Positions 1 through 8,368 of a stretch of DNA of 64,000 nucleotides are shown here, piece by piece. Origin of the DNA: Agriterribacter humi (GTDB lineage Bacteria > Bacteroidota > Bacteroidia > Chitinophagales > Chitinophagaceae); the NCBI RefSeq assembly GCF_009192765.1, contig NZ_VOHQ01000003.1, positions 124,001 through 188,000 on the forward strand. Direction: 5' to 3'. The notes beneath the pieces were generated by a model that saw only the letters and a program-made list of their open reading frames with translations, was not told the DNA's origin and ran no database searches. Each line of letters begins with the position of its first letter. Within the stretch, counting starts at the first letter, position 1. Made by a program: the position numbers and the translations under genes.

Positions 1-94
1 CAAAGGCTTCCACCACTTTACGCTCTGCCATATCCAGTTCATTATCTGCATACAGCAGAAAGAACATTTCGTAATTATGCCTGTTAATTTTCAT
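1..94 (-). CDS. Partial hypothetical protein, probable sigma-factor partner (5' end only)
   Basis: Only the first 31 codons lie in the window. They start at an ATG (complement 92-94) that begins [20 protein letters not shown] and run off the left edge. The start is 28 bp beyond the stop of the ECF sigma gene on the same strand, so the two are probably co-transcribed. A tyrosine- and phenylalanine-rich opening followed by an acidic DNEL segment is a pattern I associate with Chitinophagaceae proteins encoded after ECF sigma factors. An anti-sigma role is inferred from position alone, because the rest of the protein is not visible. Confidence 0.6.
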   Translation of the reverse strand, partial: MKINRHNYEMFFLLYADNELDMAERKVVEAF

Positions 95-122
95 GTTTAA
101 TTTTTTTCTTGTCACTTACCAC

Positions 123-605
123 TTATATCACATTTTCCATTTTAACCAGGTATTCTTTTAATTGCAACCGGGCGCGGTGCAGGTATACTTTTACCTGGCT
201 TTCGCTCAGTCCCGTTATTTTGCCAATTTCTTCGTACGAATAACCTTCATAATCTTTCAGCATCACCAATGAACGTTGGGTCTCGTTCAATCTTGCCAAT
301 GCCTGCTCCAGTATTTTTCTTACACTGTGCTTTGGCTGCGCAATACCGGCATCTTCCCTGAAATCTTCTTTTAAGCTTATGCGTTTCCCTTTCCTGATGT
401 GATCAATCATTTGGTTATAGGCCACAGTAAACAGGTATGATTTGCTTTTTTCATAGTGTACTTCATTCCTGTTTCGCCACAACTTTTCAAATGCGGTTTG
501 TACTACATCGCGGGCATCTTCTTCATGCCTGAGATTTTTCAGGATAAATCTGTATACATTGTCTGCATAGCAGTTAACACATTCATTATACTCTCTTTCG
601 GTCAT
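123..605 (-). CDS. ECF-type RNA polymerase sigma-70 factor
   Basis: This 160-residue protein has the usual two-domain ECF architecture. Sigma region 2 spans about residues 10-75 and contains DARDVVQTAFEKLW followed by the YLFTVAYNQMIDHIRK promoter-melting helix. Region 4 spans about 105-155 with the helix-turn-helix YEEIGKITGLSESQVKVYLH. It would direct RNA polymerase to a small regulon. A short gene that may encode its regulator follows 28 bp downstream. I saw no good TAnnTTTG promoter in the 140 bp in front of it, so it may recognise its own promoter. The family assignment is secure; the regulon is unknown. Confidence 0.9.
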   Translation of the reverse strand: MTEREYNECVNCYADNVYRFILKNLRHEEDARDVVQTAFEKLWRNRNEVHYEKSKSYLFTVAYNQMIDHIRKGKRISLKEDFREDAGIAQPKHSVRKILEQALARLNETQRSLVMLKDYEGYSYEEIGKITGLSESQVKVYLHRARLQLKEYLVKMENVI

Positions 606-708
606 ACAGTCAGTTAAATTCCCTTAAAATTACCTCCCTAATGTGTGATTTTGTTTATTATACGGTTAAACGGCATAAAAGTTACATCAAAGTAAAAATT
701 AAATGATA

Positions 709-716
709 TAGGTTTG
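709..716 (+). promoter_or_regulatory. Possible -7 element of idi
   Basis: TAGGTTTG matches the Bacteroidota -7 consensus TAnnTTTG and lies 32 bp before the GTG start of the IPP isomerase gene. No clear -33 TTG was found at the expected spacing. Confidence 0.35.
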
Positions 717-748
717 CAGCCAGGCGTTAAATCCTTAAAAACATTGAA

Positions 749-1276
749 GTGAATAACCCGGTACACGATATTATTTTGGTGAATGAAAGGGATGAGCAGG
801 TAGGTACCATGGAAAAAATGGAGGCACACCGCAAGGCGCTCTTACACAGGGCTTTCAGTGTATTTATTTTTAATAATAAAGGAGAAATGTTGTTGCAGCA
901 GCGGGCCCGGGGCAAATATCATAGTGCGGGCTTGTGGACCAACGCCTGTTGCAGCCATCCCCGTCCGGGTGAAACCACTATAGCCGGTGCTCAAAGGCGG
1001 TTAAAAGAGGAACTTGGTTTTGTTGTTCCCCTGCAGAAAGCCTTTGATTTCATATATAAAGCCGGTTTTGATAATGGTCTTACAGAAAATGAATTTGACC
1101 ATGTATTTATGGGTGAATATGAAGGAGAAATTGTGCCGGATCCATCGGAGGTAAATGCGTTTTGTTATAAGTCAATGGATGCGATCCGGGAAGAACTGGA
1201 AGCAGATCCCGGTCATTATACAGCATGGTTTGCCATTGCTTTTCCCCTCATTAAGGCACACAGAAAAGGGATTTGA
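749..1276 (+). CDS. idi: Isopentenyl-diphosphate delta-isomerase, type I
   Basis: This enzyme interconverts isopentenyl diphosphate and dimethylallyl diphosphate in cytosolic isoprenoid synthesis. The 175-residue protein has the type I (Nudix-fold) signature: TNACCSHPRPGE, with the catalytic cysteine near residue 66, then the Nudix-like helix AGAQRRLKEELGF and the acidic ENEFDHVF segment. The start is GTG at 749, because an in-frame TAA lies at 728-730 and no ATG lies between them. It ends 1 bp before the convergent end of korA. Length fits the short bacterial type I enzymes. Confidence 0.92.
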   Translation: MNNPVHDIILVNERDEQVGTMEKMEAHRKALLHRAFSVFIFNNKGEMLLQQRARGKYHSAGLWTNACCSHPRPGETTIAGAQRRLKEELGFVVPLQKAFDFIYKAGFDNGLTENEFDHVFMGEYEGEIVPDPSEVNAFCYKSMDAIREELEADPGHYTAWFAIAFPLIKAHRKGI

Positions 1277-1277
1277 G

Positions 1278-3125
1278 TCAAACCAGCATTTTCTTCATCA
1301 CCTCTGTTAATTCGCCTTTGGTAATAGGTATACCCATGATTTTATTATAGGCTTTGGCGTCTACCAGGTATTTGTCGCGGATAATTTTAATGAGCTGTCC
1401 ATTATTGATCTCAGGAATAAGTACCTGTTCAAAGTTTTTAATGATATCCCCAAGATTGCGTGGAAATGGCCTTACATAACGGATATGCGCATGGGAAACT
1501 TCATGCCCCTGGGATTGCAGTTCTGCAACAGCGCTTTTTATAACTCCATAAGTAGAGCCCCAGCCAAGCACCAGCAATTTGCCTTTTTCCGCACCACTGT
1601 CTAATCGTTGTTCGGGAATATCATCGGCTATCTTATCTACCTTTTCTTCCCTGATCTTTACCATCAACTGATGATTTTCAGGATCATAGCTTACATTTCC
1701 TGTAATATTTTGCTTTTCAATGCCGCCAATACGATGTTCCAGTCCGGGTGTGCCCGGCACTACCCATGAACGAACCAGTTTTTCATCGCGCAGGTAAGGA
1801 TGATATTTTTCTTCCCCATGCCCCAGTTCTTTTTTGAAATGAACCGGCACTTCCGGTAAATCACTGCTTTGGGGAAAACGCCAGGGCTCGGCTCCATTGG
1901 CAATATAACCATCACTTAAAAAAATAATGGGGGTCATGTGCTGCACCGAAATACGGCAGGCTTCATATATGGCATCAAAACAATCGTGCGGTGAAGAAGC
2001 GGCAACTACCGGCATAGGACATTCTCCGTTTCTTCCATAATATGCCTGCAATAAATCACTTTGCTCCGTTTTGGTGGGTAAACCGGTAGAAGGTCCCCCC
2101 CGTTGAACATCTATAATAACCAGTGGAATTTCAAGCATAACAGCCAGTCCCATTGCTTCTGTTTTTAAAGCCATCCCGGGCCCGGAAGTGGTAGTAACAC
2201 CCAGGCTGCCCCCATAGGCAGCGCCAATGGAAGCGGAAATTCCTGCAATTTCATCTTCTGCCTGGAAAGTACGTATGCCAAAGGACTTATGGCGGCTGAG
2301 CTCATGTAAAATATCCGAAGCTGGTGTAATGGGATAGGACCCCAGGAATATGGGCAGCCCGCTTTTTTGAGAAAAAGCGATCAGCCCGTAAGTGAGCGCC
2401 TGGTTGCCCATAATAGAGCGGTAAGTGCCGCTTTCCATGCGTGCTTTGGCTACGGTATAAGTGGTGCCAAAAGCCTCAGTGGTATCGCCATAATTATATC
2501 CGGCTTTAAGCACTTTTACATTGCTTTCAAATATTTCGGGTTTCTTTCCAAATTTTTCTTCAATGAACTGAATCGTATTGTCCATGCTGCGGTTGTACAT
2601 CCAGTATAAAAAACCCAGTACGAACATGTTCTTCGCCCTGTCTTTTTCCTTGGTACCCATGGTAATATCCTTCAATGCCTCGCGGGTCATTTTGGTAACA
2701 TCCATTTTTATTACCTCATAGCTGCTGAGGCTGTCGTCTGCTAAGGGATTAATACCATCAGGATAATTGGCCAGCCTGAGGTTTTTAACATCGAACCCGT
2801 CCGTGTTGGCGATTATTCTTCCCCCTTTTTTCAGTGACTTCAGATTTACTTTCAAAGCTGCCGCATTCATGGCCACCAGCACATCGCATTCATCGCCGGG
2901 TGTGTACACCATATCACTGGAAAAACGCAACTGGTAGCCACTTACGCCGGGTAATGTGCCCTGCGGAGCGCGTATCTCTGCGGGGAAATCAGGGAAAGTG
3001 GCCAGATCTATACCCAAAAGGGCGGTGTTATTGGTGAACTGGCTCCCGGTAAGCTGCATGCCATCACCACTGTCTCCTGCAAATTTGATTACTACTTCCT
3101 GTAAAACTTCTGTCTTAGTAGCCAT
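1278..3125 (-). CDS. korA: 2-oxoacid:ferredoxin oxidoreductase, fused gamma-alpha subunit (KorA-like)
   Basis: This is the alpha subunit of a 2-oxoglutarate (or related 2-oxoacid) ferredoxin oxidoreductase, which makes acyl-CoA and reduced ferredoxin. In the 615-residue protein the gamma-type domain comes first (about 1-190, with FAGDSGDGMQLTGSQF near residues 15-30). The pyrimidine-binding alpha domain follows (about 230-480, with SYPITPASDILHELS and the QAEDEIAGISASIGAAYGG motif), and then a C-terminal transketolase-like domain. The matching TPP-binding beta subunit is not adjacent; it lies 10 kb away at 13224-14267 on the same strand. 2-Oxoglutarate is the most likely substrate by family, but sequence alone does not exclude other 2-oxoacids. 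Confidence 0.9.
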   Translation of the reverse strand: MATKTEVLQEVVIKFAGDSGDGMQLTGSQFTNNTALLGIDLATFPDFPAEIRAPQGTLPGVSGYQLRFSSDMVYTPGDECDVLVAMNAAALKVNLKSLKKGGRIIANTDGFDVKNLRLANYPDGINPLADDSLSSYEVIKMDVTKMTREALKDITMGTKEKDRAKNMFVLGFLYWMYNRSMDNTIQFIEEKFGKKPEIFESNVKVLKAGYNYGDTTEAFGTTYTVAKARMESGTYRSIMGNQALTYGLIAFSQKSGLPIFLGSYPITPASDILHELSRHKSFGIRTFQAEDEIAGISASIGAAYGGSLGVTTTSGPGMALKTEAMGLAVMLEIPLVIIDVQRGGPSTGLPTKTEQSDLLQAYYGRNGECPMPVVAASSPHDCFDAIYEACRISVQHMTPIIFLSDGYIANGAEPWRFPQSSDLPEVPVHFKKELGHGEEKYHPYLRDEKLVRSWVVPGTPGLEHRIGGIEKQNITGNVSYDPENHQLMVKIREEKVDKIADDIPEQRLDSGAEKGKLLVLGWGSTYGVIKSAVAELQSQGHEVSHAHIRYVRPFPRNLGDIIKNFEQVLIPEINNGQLIKIIRDKYLVDAKAYNKIMGIPITKGELTEVMKKMLV

Positions 3126-3149
3126 TGTTCTTATTTAAATGAAACTTTG

Positions 3150-3183
3150 CAAAGTTAGTTCAACATGCATTTGCGCAGGCAAA
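3150..3183 (-). promoter_or_regulatory. Predicted korA promoter
   Basis: On the minus strand TTTG (3180-3183) and TAACTTTG (3150-3157) are separated by 22 bp. This matches the Bacteroidota -33/-7 pattern, about 25 bp in front of the korA ATG. Confidence 0.55.
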
Positions 3184-3281
3184 AATTTCAGTCATGAGTT
3201 TGTCTGAATATGGGAATTACAGATAAGATTTTGCGGCCTTCTTTAAAATTTCTTAATTCGTTGCTTTAATCTGATATTATT

Positions 3282-4499
3282 GTGCTTTCTGTAATCATCG
3301 TTAACTATAACGTAAAATATTTCCTGGAACAATGCCTGTACGCCGTGTATAAGGCAGGGCGGGGTATTGCAATGGAAGTAATAGTAGTTGACAATCATTC
3401 TGCCGATGGCAGCCGCGATTATCTCGAAGAGGGCTTTACGCAGGTGCAATTTTACTGGCTCAGCGAAAACCTGGGTTTTGCAAAAGCCTGTAATTTGGGC
3501 TTAGTACATTCCACGGGGGAGTATATTCTTTTTTTAAATCCCGATACCATTGTTGGCGAAGATTGCTTTGAAAAATGCATTGATTTTTTCAAATCACATC
3601 CACAGGCCGGCGCCCTGGGTGTACGGATGATTGACGAATCGGGTCATTTTTTAAAAGAAAGCAAAAGAGCTTTTCCTTCACCGGCAACTTCTTTTTTTAA
3701 GCTCACAGGGCTTGCCCGTTTATTTCCCCTTTCCACACGCCTTGCAAAATATTATCTCGGCAACTTAAGCGAAGGCCAAATCCATGAAGTGGATGTGCTG
3801 GCCGGCGCTTTTATGATGATAAAGAAAACCGTGCTGGATATTACCGGCGGCTTTGATGAAGCTTTTTTTATGTATGGCGAAGATATTGACCTGAGCTACC
3901 GTATTCAAAAGCAGGGGTATAAGAATTATTATTATCCCGGAGTAACCATACTTCATTTTAAAGGAAAAAGTACCCCTCAGAAAAACATGCGCTATGTGCG
4001 TATGTTTTACCAGGCCATGCGGGTTTTCGCTAATAAACATTATGGAAAGCACAGATCCGGCTTATATAATGCCTGCATACAAGCAGGTATATGGTTAAGG
4101 GCGGCTATAGCGAATTTGCTGTACTGGATAAGAAATAATGCAAATGCGGCTAAAAAGCAATTTAATAAAATACAAAACAAGGAAAGTTCAAGACAGGTGC
4201 TTGTTATAGGTGAAGAGGAAAATTATAAAGAGGTATTGGCATTGATAAACAATACCAATAGCAGGAAGGCCTGGAAAATTGATTTTTTACCGGTTGAGCA
4301 AAATGCTGCGGGAAGCCACAGTAATATGTCCGGCATATTAAAAAATGGCAATATCAAAAACATTGTTATTTGTGAAGGAAAATACGCTTTCGGAGAAATA
4401 ATAAGGTTAACAGAGGGGCTGAACAGCACGGGAATAAGGGTAGGGATACATGCTGCCGGGAGTAAAGGCATAGCCTGGGAGTTGTTTATGCGGCAATGA
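3282..4499 (+). CDS. Family 2 glycosyltransferase with C-terminal Rossmann-like domain
   Basis: The N-terminal 265 residues form a GT-A glycosyltransferase of the rhamnosyltransferase (WbbL-like) type. The opening LSVIIVNYNVKYFLEQCL, the metal-binding segment LFLNPDTIVGED (about 84-94) and GGFDEAFFMYGEDIDLSYR (about 189-207) are all diagnostic. It would transfer a sugar onto a surface glycan at the cytoplasmic face. The start is GTG; no ATG lies near it. A further domain at about residues 303-400 begins RQVLVIGEEENYKEVLALI and later has NIKNIVICEG and GIRVGIHAAGSKG. This resembles the nucleotide-binding CoA_binding_3 domain of initiating sugar transferases. No polysaccharide operon surrounds it. 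Confidence 0.85.
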   Translation: MLSVIIVNYNVKYFLEQCLYAVYKAGRGIAMEVIVVDNHSADGSRDYLEEGFTQVQFYWLSENLGFAKACNLGLVHSTGEYILFLNPDTIVGEDCFEKCIDFFKSHPQAGALGVRMIDESGHFLKESKRAFPSPATSFFKLTGLARLFPLSTRLAKYYLGNLSEGQIHEVDVLAGAFMMIKKTVLDITGGFDEAFFMYGEDIDLSYRIQKQGYKNYYYPGVTILHFKGKSTPQKNMRYVRMFYQAMRVFANKHYGKHRSGLYNACIQAGIWLRAAIANLLYWIRNNANAAKKQFNKIQNKESSRQVLVIGEEENYKEVLALINNTNSRKAWKIDFLPVEQNAAGSHSNMSGILKNGNIKNIVICEGKYAFGEIIRLTEGLNSTGIRVGIHAAGSKGIAWELFMRQ

Positions 4500-4691
4500 C
4501 AGGCATTGTAAGGAACATGCTATGAAATATTTATTATTTATTTGAAACGTGTGCTTAAGAATATACCGGGGCACAAAACAACTGAATTTGCAACGTCTGT
4601 ATAGTACAAAAGCTACAGGAATTTAGGCACATACGAACTAGTGTCATACATTTGCCCGTTAACAAAATATCATTTAACCCATCTCTATTCA

Positions 4692-6218
4692 ATGGGGCTT
4701 ATTGAAATACCGATTCCTAAAACAATTGCAAGAACATTAAAATTGCATGCGGGGCCGCAACAGCGGCAACAAGGCCGTGTTTTAAAAAAATTATTAAAAA
4801 AGGCACGATACACCGAGTTTGGGCAGACCTATCATTTTGATGAAATATTGCTGCACAAACACCCTGAGAAAATGTTTCAGCAACATGTTCCTGTTTTTGA
4901 TTACGACAGCATCTACAGTGAATGGTGGCACCGTACATTAGACGGTATTCCCGATGTATGCTGGCCGGGGAAGATTGAATTTTTTGCACTTAGCTCAGGC
5001 ACTTCGGGATCTGCCAGTAAATATATACCCATTACCAACGACCTGATGCGGGGTAACCGTATCGTAATGATCAAGCAAATGCTTACCCTGCGCAATTATG
5101 AAAATATTCCTGTACGGTCTATCCGCAAAGGCTGGCTCATGCTGGGGGGAAGTACTGATCTGCAAAAAGGGCCCGGTTACTATTCGGGCGACCTGAGCGG
5201 CATTACCGCTAAAAAAGTGCCTTTCTGGTTTACTCCTTTTTATAAGCCGGGAAAAAAAATTGCACGCACCAAAGACTGGAATACCAAGTTAGATGAGGTG
5301 GTTGAGCAGGCCCCTCACTGGGATATAGGATTTGTAGTAGGTGTGCCGGCATGGATCCAGATGTGTATGGAGATGATCATAGATAGGTATCACCTGAAGA
5401 ACATACATGAAATATGGCCTAACCTTGCCTTTTATGTGCATGGTGGCGTAGCATTTAATCCTTATAAAAAAGGGTTTGAAAAATTGCTGGGCAAACCACT
5501 TACCTATATTGAAACCTATCTTGCCTCGGAAGGTTTTATCGCTTACCAGGACAGGCAGAACGGAAAGGGGATGAAATTAAGCACCAACGAGCATATTTTT
5601 CTTGAATTCGTTCCTTTCAATAATCAAAATTTCGATCCTGAAGGAAATATTAAAGCCAATGCACAGGCGCTGCTTTTAGATGAAGTGGAAGAAGAAAAGG
5701 ATTATGCTATTTTACTGAGCACTTCCGCGGGAGCATGGAGGTATCTTATTGGAGACACTGTAAGGTTTACAGATAAAAAAAGATCGGAAATAATTATTAC
5801 CGGAAGAACAAAACATTTCCTGAGCCTGGTGGGAGAACACCTGAGTGTTGATAATATGAATAAAGCCATTCAACTGGCGGGACAGCAAATGAATATTTCC
5901 ATTCCCGAATTTACGGTCGCGGGCATTCCTTATGAATCATTTTTTGCACATCACTGGTATGTTGCCTGTGATGATGCCGTAGATGCAGAAAAGCTGCGTG
6001 TAGCTATAGACAATAATCTGAAAGACCTGAATGATGACTATGCTGTAGAAAGAAGGAGTGCATTGAAGGAAGTATTACTGACGGTTTTGAGTGAAAAGAA
6101 CTTTATGGAATTTATGCAGCAAAAGGGCAAGTTGGGCGGGCAACACAAGTTTCCCAGGGTTATGAAGGGGAAAATGCTGGAAGAATGGCAACAATTTATT
6201 ACTTCTGCAACCATATAA
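4692..6218 (+). CDS. GH3-family acyl-adenylating (acyl-amide synthetase-like) protein
   Basis: This 508-residue protein belongs to the GH3 family, named after plant auxin-responsive enzymes that adenylate a carboxylic acid and join it to an amino acid. Visible features are the phosphate-binding ALSSGTSGSASKYIPIT (about 97-113), YLASEGFIAYQ (about 278-288), and the C-terminal hinge YLIGDTVRFTDKKRSEIIITGRTKHFLS (about 355-382). I chose the ATG at 4692 over an upstream GTG at 4641 because the conserved protein begins MGLIEIPIPKTIARTLKLH. Bacterial members are known from Bacteroidota, but their substrate is generally not established. It stands between a glycosyltransferase and a LysE exporter. 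Confidence 0.85.
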   Translation: MGLIEIPIPKTIARTLKLHAGPQQRQQGRVLKKLLKKARYTEFGQTYHFDEILLHKHPEKMFQQHVPVFDYDSIYSEWWHRTLDGIPDVCWPGKIEFFALSSGTSGSASKYIPITNDLMRGNRIVMIKQMLTLRNYENIPVRSIRKGWLMLGGSTDLQKGPGYYSGDLSGITAKKVPFWFTPFYKPGKKIARTKDWNTKLDEVVEQAPHWDIGFVVGVPAWIQMCMEMIIDRYHLKNIHEIWPNLAFYVHGGVAFNPYKKGFEKLLGKPLTYIETYLASEGFIAYQDRQNGKGMKLSTNEHIFLEFVPFNNQNFDPEGNIKANAQALLLDEVEEEKDYAILLSTSAGAWRYLIGDTVRFTDKKRSEIIITGRTKHFLSLVGEHLSVDNMNKAIQLAGQQMNISIPEFTVAGIPYESFFAHHWYVACDDAVDAEKLRVAIDNNLKDLNDDYAVERRSALKEVLLTVLSEKNFMEFMQQKGKLGGQHKFPRVMKGKMLEEWQQFITSATI

Positions 6219-6316
6219 ACGATGTTCCCTGTTTTCGTTAACGGTTTTTTACAAGAACAGTTAACCATGGTTTCTTACATTTATACCTTCAAATTGATGA
6301 ATCTAAAAGGTAAATC

Positions 6317-6958
6317 ATGATTGAGGCCCTTTTGAAAGGATTGGCTTTGGGGTTAATTTTAGCCTTATCTGTAGGTCCGGTTATTTTTACTATAATCAAA
6401 CAAAGTATTTATAATGGCCATGAAGGTGGTTTTAGCTTTGTAGCAGGAGTATGGATAAGCGACATCGTTCTGGTGATATTAAGCAATGCGTTTACCGAAT
6501 TGGTAAAGGAGCTGCTGGAATATAAAAAGCTGATCGGCTATACCGGAAGTTCGTTTTTACTGGCCATGGGCGTATATTATCTTTTTTTTAAAAAAGTTAA
6601 GATCAGGGCAAACGGCAGCGGGCTGGAAGTTAAATTAGACAGGAAGGATCATACCCAGATCTTTCTTTCCGGATTTCTGATCAATACCCTCAATCCAAGC
6701 GTTATTATCTTTTGGCTGGTAAACGCCACTGCATTTGCGGTTACCCATACACTTCAGCAGCGTATCATAATATTTACCACATGCATATTGTTCAATATAC
6801 TGGCAGATGCTGCCAAAGTATTGCTGGCCGGCAGTTTGCGCAAAAGATTAACCGTGCATAATATTTCATTGATCACAAAAATTTCAGGAGGTATCTTAAT
6901 TGGATTTGCCTTTGCTCTTATATACGGAATAATTTTTTGGAGTGATAAGGTGCATTAA
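6317..6958 (+). CDS. LysE/RhtB-family amino-acid exporter
   Basis: This 213-residue inner-membrane protein has about six hydrophobic segments and the family opening, with GLALGLILALSVGPVIFTII at residues 8-27. LysE/RhtB proteins export amino acids or derivatives. The second conserved region, FLSGFLINTLNPSVIIFWL, is at about 115-133. It lies 98 bp after the GH3-family gene on the same strand. Co-transcription is possible, and export of an amino-acid conjugate is a speculative link. A repeated intergenic element begins directly after its stop codon. Confidence 0.85.
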   Translation: MIEALLKGLALGLILALSVGPVIFTIIKQSIYNGHEGGFSFVAGVWISDIVLVILSNAFTELVKELLEYKKLIGYTGSSFLLAMGVYYLFFKKVKIRANGSGLEVKLDRKDHTQIFLSGFLINTLNPSVIIFWLVNATAFAVTHTLQQRIIIFTTCILFNILADAAKVLLAGSLRKRLTVHNISLITKISGGILIGFAFALIYGIIFWSDKVH

Positions 6959-7007
6959 GGTTACAAGTTACAGGTTGCAAGGTTACAAGGGTATCGGGTC
7001 AAAAGAC
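6957..7007 (+). repeat. Intergenic repeat, copy A (TTGCA-GGTTACA-GGG-AAAAGAC)
   Basis: Directly after the LysE stop lies a run of GTTACA-type words, then TTGCA (6975-6979), GGTTACA, GGG and AAAAGAC (7001-7007). The same words occur in the same order, with the same 26-bp distance between TTGCA and AAAAGAC, after the adenylate kinase gene at 17346-17378. Confidence 0.5.
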
Positions 7008-7034
7008 CTCAGCTACAAACCATAAATTTATTTC

Positions 7035-7589
7035 ATGCGCAAACTTCTATTGCTGCCGGCATGCTTTTTCATTTCTCTTTTTTCATTCTCCCAACAGAGT
7101 GATTTTTTATCATTCAGGAAAAAAGACCGCACCATCAAAACTTATTTTAGAGGAATGCTCATTGAATTTATTCATCTTAACGGGTCGGCGGTAAATGGAG
7201 TTATTGAGAAGATTTATAACGATACCATATACATGATACAGTATGATGTTAGAATGTCTCCCACCCCATGGGGTACAAACGTGCAGGATACCATTGGTCA
7301 CTATGATCTGCAGTTTCACTATAAAGAAATAGCTGCCATACCCAAGCCGCCAAAAGCATTTGAATTTATACGCAATGGTACATTGTTTATGATAGGCGGC
7401 GGAGGTTATGCTTTCCTGCACACTTTTAACGGACTGATACAAAAAAGAAAAATTTATCCTTCAACCCTGGCCATTTCAGGTGGTGTGGCAGTGCTGGGTT
7501 TTACAATGCGTAAGCTGAGGAAATATTATTACCCTGTAGGAAAAAAATATAAAATGGAATATATAAAAATGTCATCACCGCAGAAATAA
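7035..7589 (+). CDS. Hypothetical exported protein
   Basis: This 184-residue protein has a clear signal peptide (about 1-19, ending SLFSFSQQ) and no domain I recognise. The mature part has alternating polar and hydrophobic stretches like a small beta-rich periplasmic protein. Near residues 116-127 it contains a glycine-rich hydrophobic segment (LFMIGGGGYAFL), and a second follows at about 140-155. These could be two membrane-touching helices. The tail is lysine- and tyrosine-rich. It lies 44 bp in front of mtgA on the same strand, so a cell-envelope role is plausible from context only. Confidence 0.75.
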   Translation: MRKLLLLPACFFISLFSFSQQSDFLSFRKKDRTIKTYFRGMLIEFIHLNGSAVNGVIEKIYNDTIYMIQYDVRMSPTPWGTNVQDTIGHYDLQFHYKEIAAIPKPPKAFEFIRNGTLFMIGGGGYAFLHTFNGLIQKRKIYPSTLAISGGVAVLGFTMRKLRKYYYPVGKKYKMEYIKMSSPQK

Positions 7590-7633
7590 CGCGTAAGGCT
7601 AATGCATTTGTTTTATTTTGCAGCCTTATTATT

Positions 7634-8368
7634 TTGCATATTGTGAAAAATTTCTTTGCCCGCGTTTGGCGTTTTTGTAAAAGGCTGTTCCTGATCCTAT
7701 TCATTTTACAATTTGTATATATTATTATTTTGAAATGGATCAATCCCCCCATAACGCTTACCCAGTTAGGTAGCTTCCTGAGTGGCAACGGGCTGGCAAG
7801 AGATTATGTTACTGCTGATAAAATATCTCCACATGCCGGTTTAGCCGTTATTGCTTCGGAAGATCAGCTTTTTCCCGATCATAATGGCTTTGACTGGAAA
7901 AGCATTCAAAAAGCGATTGAAAAGAACCAGAAAAAAAAGAACAGGATCGTGGGCGCATCCACCATTAGCCAGCAGGTAGCCAAAAATGTTTTTTTATGGC
8001 AGAGCCGCAACTGGATTCGCAAAGGAATGGAAATGTATTTCACTTTTATGATCGAATGGATATGGGGAAAGGAGCGCATACTGGAAGTTTACCTTAATGT
8101 TGTTGAAATGGGGAAGGGTATATTTGGCATTGAAGCCGCTGCGCAGCATTATTTTAAAAAACCTGCCGCTAAACTTACCAGGAGTGAAGCAGCTATGATC
8201 GCATCATCATTGCCTAACCCTGTCCGGTACACGGTAAAACCTTTATCACGCTTTGTAGCGGTTCGCTATCCATGGGTGCTGTTGCAAATGAATATCCTGG
8301 ATGGTGATGCAGATATAATAAAGGTTTTGACCGGCAAAAAAAATAAAAAAGGTTCACCATCTCAGTAA
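7634..8368 (+). CDS. mtgA: Monofunctional biosynthetic peptidoglycan transglycosylase
   Basis: This is a glycosyltransferase family 51 enzyme that polymerises lipid II into glycan strands at the outer face of the inner membrane. There is one N-terminal membrane helix (about 14-34). The GT51 domain carries the catalytic ASEDQLFPDHNGFDW (about residues 74-88), then RIVGASTISQQVAKNVFLW and the second-glutamate region VYLNVVEMGKGIFGIEAAAQ. No penicillin-binding domain follows, so it is monofunctional. The frame opens at TTG 7634, and GTG at 7643 is an equally good start. The last 15 bp overlap the convergent end of the FabH gene. Confidence 0.92.
   Translation: MHIVKNFFARVWRFCKRLFLILFILQFVYIIILKWINPPITLTQLGSFLSGNGLARDYVTADKISPHAGLAVIASEDQLFPDHNGFDWKSIQKAIEKNQKKKNRIVGASTISQQVAKNVFLWQSRNWIRKGMEMYFTFMIEWIWGKERILEVYLNVVEMGKGIFGIEAAAQHYFKKPAAKLTRSEAAMIASSLPNPVRYTVKPLSRFVAVRYPWVLLQMNILDGDADIIKVLTGKKNKKGSPSQ

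Noticed and set aside
123-605. CarQ/FecI-type sigma factor tied to a TonB system
   Set aside because: No FecR-like anti-sigma gene with a full sequence or SusC partner is adjacent; the downstream partial gene is too short to judge.
1278-3125. Indolepyruvate ferredoxin oxidoreductase
   Set aside because: The separate beta subunit with WCPGCG motif and the gamma-alpha fusion fit the 2-oxoglutarate family better.
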